From Candidatus Bipolaricaulota bacterium (GTDB taxonomy: Bacteria; Bipolaricaulota; Bipolaricaulia; UBA7950; UBA9294), in assembly GCA_021163015.1 (NCBI GenBank), contig JAGGXO010000160.1, forward strand, positions 1-5,065: a DNA stretch of 5,065 nucleotides. Reading direction: 5' to 3'. The position numbers and the translations under genes were made by a program. Shown in pieces: positions 4,998 through 5,065 of this stretch (positions are counted from its first letter, which is position 1; each line of letters begins with the position of its first letter). The notes under the pieces are model-generated. The model ran no database searches. It saw nothing but the letters and a program-made list of their open reading frames with translations, and was not told the origin of the DNA.

Positions 4998-5065
4998 ATG
5001 AGAAAGGTACGAAAAGGGGACCGGGTGAAGGTTATCTCCGGCAACGACCGGGGCAAGTATGGCAA
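4998..5065 (+). CDS. rplX: 50S ribosomal protein L24, N-terminal part, cut by the window end
   Basis: L24 is an assembly initiator that binds near the 5' end of 23S rRNA. Only 22 full codons are present. They read MRKVRKGDRVKVISGNDRG and then KYG, matching the family start (basic residues, KGD-x-V-x-V-I-x-G-x-D-(K/R)-GK-x-G), which is a KOW motif. The position straight after rplN is the standard place for rplX in the spc operon. The reading frame is open to the last base. An ATG at 4995 in the same frame is a possible alternative start but lies too close to the AAGGAG. Confidence 0.93.
   Translation, partial: MRKVRKGDRVKVISGNDRGKYG

Noticed and set aside
1..5065. A hidden accessory system, CRISPR array, mobile element or RNA gene within the operon.
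   Set aside because: All but about 60 bases are occupied by conserved ribosomal-protein genes in canonical order, and no repeats or inserted sequence were seen.

Overview
The window is a stretch of a bacterial S10–spc ribosomal-protein operon, read entirely on the + strand. It holds the last ten codons of rpsJ (S10), eleven complete genes, rplC (L3), rplD (L4), rplW (L23), rplB (L2), rpsS (S19), rplV (L22), rpsC (S3), rplP (L16), rpmC (L29), rpsQ (S17) and rplN (L14), and the first 22 codons of rplX (L24). This is the classical bacterial order with nothing inserted, missing or broken.

Layout: rpsJ tail to base 31; a 22-base gap, the longest in the window; then genes that overlap by 1 to 8 bases (rplC/rplD, rplV/rpsC, rplP/rpmC) or are separated by 1 to 14 bases. 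Every start has a purine-rich Shine-Dalgarno sequence, most of them inside the 3' end of the gene before. I see no promoter, no terminator, no RNA gene, no mobile element and no repeat family. In particular there are only 2 bases between rpsQ and rplN, where E. coli ends the S10 operon and begins the spc operon, so here the two appear to be one transcription unit.

All products are ribosome components. L3, L4, L23, L2, L22, L16, L29, L14 and L24 belong to the large subunit: peptidyl-transferase surroundings, exit-tunnel wall and rim, and bridges to the small subunit. S10, S19, S3 and S17 belong to the small subunit: head, mRNA entry and 16S folding. Joint transcription with coupled translation keeps their amounts matched.

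Organism: a bacterium (bacterial-type L16, L29 and S17, Shine-Dalgarno starts, uninterrupted operon) with moderate GC (about 55 % by eye on a few lines). TAG and TGA both act as stops, so recoded TGA or TAG is excluded. Some sequence details (Phe in the L2 RFRGGGHKR motif, Asn at the L3 position that is Gln150 in E. coli) resemble Thermus rather than E. coli, but I cannot assign a phylum. Half of the stop codons are TAG and rare-type codons are common, which is unusual for ribosomal-protein genes and hints at weak codon selection.

I found no undescribed system. The points worth a second look are substitutions at usually conserved positions (S3 helicase patch, S3 C-terminal domain, S19, L23), TAG stop usage, and one hairpin inside rplD.
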